A stretch of 36,361 nt of DNA from a virus, in the IMG/VR virus record IMGVR_UViG_3300009068_005136, positions 1 to 36,361 of that record; one strand, 5' to 3'. Below are positions 34,003 through 36,361 of the stretch, one piece after another. Under the pieces are notes generated by a model. It did not search any database. It saw only the letters and a program-made list of their open reading frames with translations, and was not told the DNA's origin. Position 1 is the stretch's first letter; each line of letters opens with the position of its first letter. Made by a program: the position numbers and the translations under genes.

Positions 34003-34736
34003 CCTAGATATCCTCTTTCTCTTATCATCTCTGCCGACATTTTTTGGTTGACCGCGCGGTCTGAGGTAAACAAATTCTTGTTTCCGAGATCAATGTTGTA
34101 GTGGTAACCTACGACTGGAACAAAGTTCAATTTTTTTCCTTCTTGCAACGAGAGGTGCATCATTGGAAGAAAGATGGCCTGGTCACATGCAATCATGATG
34201 TATTCACCTGAATCTGTGAGAAAATTAGCCTTTGGAACTTTTCTGAGCTGACCGGCCCTGAATGTCTTTAGGTGGCTAGAGACCCAAGGATGCTGGTAAA
34301 CTGTCTGGCCGGGTTGGAGGTTGAGCGGACCAGAAATGTTTCTTGGAGTGTAACTCCATCGGTGGGCCGTCCATGCCACTGCCTGTGATGGGTCCTTGTA
34401 TGTTTCATTTAGAATCCAAAGGAGGTCGTTCTCTATGAGCCAGTCACCGCCGTCCAGTCGGCAAACCACCTCATCGTCCTCAATGGATTCAAGAGATACT
34501 AAGGTGTTTCTAACCTCACCGTGTTTTTCAGTCCTGTCCACTAAGGTAAACTTGTCTCTATGGATGGAGCCTTCCACTATCCTTTTGACCAAGGCCGGTC
34601 CACCGTCGGTAGACATATCGTTGATGACAATAGCCCTCCAACCCGAGTAGCTTTGGGCCATCATGGAATGGAGGGTGTTTGAGATGTCTTCTTCCGCGTT
34701 GTAGTACGGAATGACAAAGACGAATCGATTTTTCAC
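33230..34736. other. GC-rich segment inside an AT-rich island
   Basis: Sampled 60-base blocks reach roughly 50-60% G+C (for example near 33301, 33781 and 34441) against about 20-37% in flanking blocks such as 22321 or 34801. The segment covers the 245-residue GT2 gene and most of the 296-residue GT4 gene, with C- and G-ending codons and GTG starts. I read it as acquired DNA; a local codon-bias effect is less likely because both ends are sharp. Confidence 0.65.
33999..34736 (-). CDS. GT-A glycosyltransferase, family 2-like, GTG start, GC-rich (245 aa)
   Basis: FVFVIPYYNAEEDISNTLHSMMAQSYSGWRAIVINDMSTD (5-44) is the GT2 opening and VCRLDGGDWLIE holds the DXXD metal site at Asp95-Asp98. A late YIMIACDQAIFLPMM segment is in the place of the ED motif that activates the acceptor. 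The frame starts with GTG at 34736, one base after the TAA of the gene upstream. G+C content is well above the surroundings, as in the next gene. The inverting transfer is known for the family; donor and acceptor are unknown. Confidence 0.86.
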   Translation of the reverse strand: MKNRFVFVIPYYNAEEDISNTLHSMMAQSYSGWRAIVINDMSTDGGPALVKRIVEGSIHRDKFTLVDRTEKHGEVRNTLVSLESIEDDEVVCRLDGGDWLIENDLLWILNETYKDPSQAVAWTAHRWSYTPRNISGPLNLQPGQTVYQHPWVSSHLKTFRAGQLRKVPKANFLTDSGEYIMIACDQAIFLPMMHLSLQEGKKLNFVPVVGYHYNIDLGNKNLFTSDRAVNQKMSAEMIRERGYLG

Positions 34737-34737
34737 T

Positions 34738-36361
34738 TTAAACCTCTTCTATCTTTGACGTCCAGCCTTTCATGATTTCAGGACTGCCAGACTTAATCTT
34801 GATAGAAGGCGTTGGTTTAGAAAAATTTATCATACTGTGAAAAATCCATCCGCCAAGTTCATTTTTCATTTTTGTAGCAAGCTCTTTGATGTCTGTATCG
34901 GTTACTTGTGACCATGGACGTCCAAAAAATTTATTGTTTTCGGAAGTATCTTCTTGTGTTTGGTCAAATAAACTAGTCCAGTGTTTTGACCAGTAATTTT
35001 TATATGTATGAATTTTTCTTTCTAGATCATACCATGAATAGTGATGGACGCCTGGTATGTTTTCTACAACAGAATTCAACCAATTTTCATACGCAGGTAA
35101 AGCATCTTTGTTTCCAATAAGAGCGTGTTGTCTTGCTGAATCAACTTCTTTTGTGTAGAAAGAAACAAATGGGACTCTTTCAAAACTATCTGAGTAAATG
35201 TAATCGCAACCATCTGATCCTGCAGAAATTAATCTACCTTCACTGTCAAATTTGCGTTGGTCTTTTGGAATACCATGGGTGATATTTTTGTTGTTTCTAC
35301 TGAGCCGACACTTCCAAGGATTTACGTCAACTCTAACTTTTTCAACAGACCCCCAGTATTCAATGACGTGAAGTGCCAATAGATCAACTCCTTTTGGAAA
35401 TTTCTTCACTAAATCCGAGATCTTCTGATAGTCTTTTTCATGTACAACTTCATCACTGTCCATTTGCCAAAGAAAATCTTTTGTGCAAATGGATCTAGCT
35501 TCTGCTTTTTGAGCTCCATCAAAAACTGCAAATCTTGGATGACTCCAATCTTTTTTCACAATTTTTACTTTGACTCTTGAATCTTCAGCTGATAGTTGAT
35601 TAAGAACTTCTAAAGTTTCGTCTGTAGAGCCACCGTCTACGATACAAACTTCATCACAAAACCCTAACATCGACTTTATTGATTCAACAAAAGGATAGTT
35701 TTGCTTTACGCAATTGTACGTGGTGGTGTAACCACTAATGGTTGGTTTATAGTCCATTACAGCTTTGATTCCATTCCAAAAAAGATCTGAAGCTGCATAA
35801 AGATATTCTTCAATAGAGCTGATATCGTCTGTCGCAAACCACTCTTCTTTTGAATGTTGAACGTTATCATTTAAATGAAGTTTACATCCTAAAAGTTTCG
35901 CTTCAATAATCATTCTTGGACATGTATCTTTGCCAAGAGGTAGATAAACAAAACCTTCTGCAGAAGACATTCTTGCTAACGTCTCCTCATAAGGAAGATT
36001 CCAAAGAACATCAGCGACTTTTTTATTATCTTCACACCACTGCTTTGCTTCTTTAAATCCCTTGATCCACGATTCAGAACCAAGGACAACCCATCCTTTT
36101 CGATCTTCGTTAGACTCTAAAATACCCTCTCTGAGGGCTCTGATGGTCCCTAGCGTTTTTTTATCAAATACGCTGGATAAAACAATACTGGGTTTATTCA
36201 GTAAAAATGGGAACAGACTGGCATAATGCGACTTTTGATCCTCAGACATCCACCACATACATTCTGCGCCGTGATAAAATGCAGAAATTAATTTCCCATT
36301 TATTTGCTCATGACAGTCACATGTTGCGCCAGTTGAGGATTGATGCTTTTCTGGGGATCTA
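34738..36361 (-). CDS. Bifunctional GT-B + GT2 glycosyltransferase, N-terminus beyond the right edge
   Basis: The frame stays open from the TAA at 34738 to the right edge (541 codons visible); an internal ATG at 36258 is probably not the start, because the upstream codons read ...SAFYHGAECMWWMSEDQKSHY, which continues a GT-B fold. The first visible part is a GT4-like donor domain (GWVVLGSESWIKGFKEA, ADVLWNLPYEETLARMSSAEGFVYLPLGKDTCPRMIIEAKLLG). It is followed by a GT2 domain (TTTYNCVKQNYPFVESIKSMLGFCDEVCIVDGGSTDETLEVL) with a DSD metal site in DFLWQMDSDEV. The two domains could add successive sugars. The N-terminal half of the GT-B domain cannot be seen. Confidence 0.85.
   Translation of the reverse strand, partial: RSPEKHQSSTGATCDCHEQINGKLISAFYHGAECMWWMSEDQKSHYASLFPFLLNKPSIVLSSVFDKKTLGTIRALREGILESNEDRKGWVVLGSESWIKGFKEAKQWCEDNKKVADVLWNLPYEETLARMSSAEGFVYLPLGKDTCPRMIIEAKLLGCKLHLNDNVQHSKEEWFATDDISSIEEYLYAASDLFWNGIKAVMDYKPTISGYTTTYNCVKQNYPFVESIKSMLGFCDEVCIVDGGSTDETLEVLNQLSAEDSRVKVKIVKKDWSHPRFAVFDGAQKAEARSICTKDFLWQMDSDEVVHEKDYQKISDLVKKFPKGVDLLALHVIEYWGSVEKVRVDVNPWKCRLSRNNKNITHGIPKDQRKFDSEGRLISAGSDGCDYIYSDSFERVPFVSFYTKEVDSARQHALIGNKDALPAYENWLNSVVENIPGVHHYSWYDLERKIHTYKNYWSKHWTSLFDQTQEDTSENNKFFGRPWSQVTDTDIKELATKMKNELGGWIFHSMINFSKPTPSIKIKSGSPEIMKGWTSKIEEV

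Noticed and set aside
1-36361. A bacterial polysaccharide locus with an inserted prophage, rather than a phage genome
   Set aside because: No integrase, att repeats, tRNA or change of strand is seen at the border near 14450, and the sigma factor and four-base overlaps bridge it; not fully excluded without more flanking sequence.

Overview
The window reads as part of the genome of a large, AT-rich contractile-tailed phage (T4-like in gene content, most plausibly aquatic or marine). The reasons are a run of baseplate genes (gp5-like spike, gp25-like and gp6-like wedge proteins, a gpI/gp7-like protein), a gp55-like late sigma factor, dense packing and one coding strand. All credible genes are on the minus strand, so transcription runs from the right edge to the left. 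No rRNA, tRNA, CRISPR array, IS element or integrase was seen. No intergenic gap exceeds about 50 bases; the longest are 9675-9722, 16880-16921 and 17741-17775, and I see no convincing promoter or terminator in them.

Region A (34738-36361, entering from the right edge, down to 14451) is a roughly 22 kb surface-glycan island. It holds at least nine glycosyltransferases (GT-B/GT4 and GT-A/GT2 types), GDP-mannose 4,6-dehydratase, a NeuB-like nonulosonate synthase, a NeuA-like CMP-sugar activating enzyme, two short nucleotide-sugar-dehydrogenase relatives, a D-2-hydroxyacid dehydrogenase, a Gfo/Idh/MocA oxidoreductase, a PhyH-type dioxygenase, a NodB-type deacetylase, and five (putative) SAM methyltransferases including a TylF type. 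One PD-(D/E)XK/Cas4-like nuclease sits inside it. Most junctions are ATGA or GTGA stop/start overlaps, so translation is probably coupled.

Region B (13018-14454) holds a small membrane-anchored coiled-coil protein, the gp55-like sigma factor and a small helical protein.

Region C (1-13016) is the tail/baseplate module, in order of transcription: gp5-like spike, a 582-residue protein with a possible Cys/His hydrolase domain, gp25-like wedge, gp6/J-like wedge, a DNRLRE-like structural protein, a 1144-residue protein that combines LamG-like lectin folds with a gpI-like core, a 328-residue structural protein, and a large structural protein cut by the left edge.

Taken together, glycan genes flow directly into late regulator and tail genes without a visible break. 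This suggests, but does not prove, that the sugar pathway is made late and decorates the virion or remodels the host envelope. Two genes at about 33230-34736 are markedly GC-richer than everything around them and use GTG starts, which points to recent acquisition.
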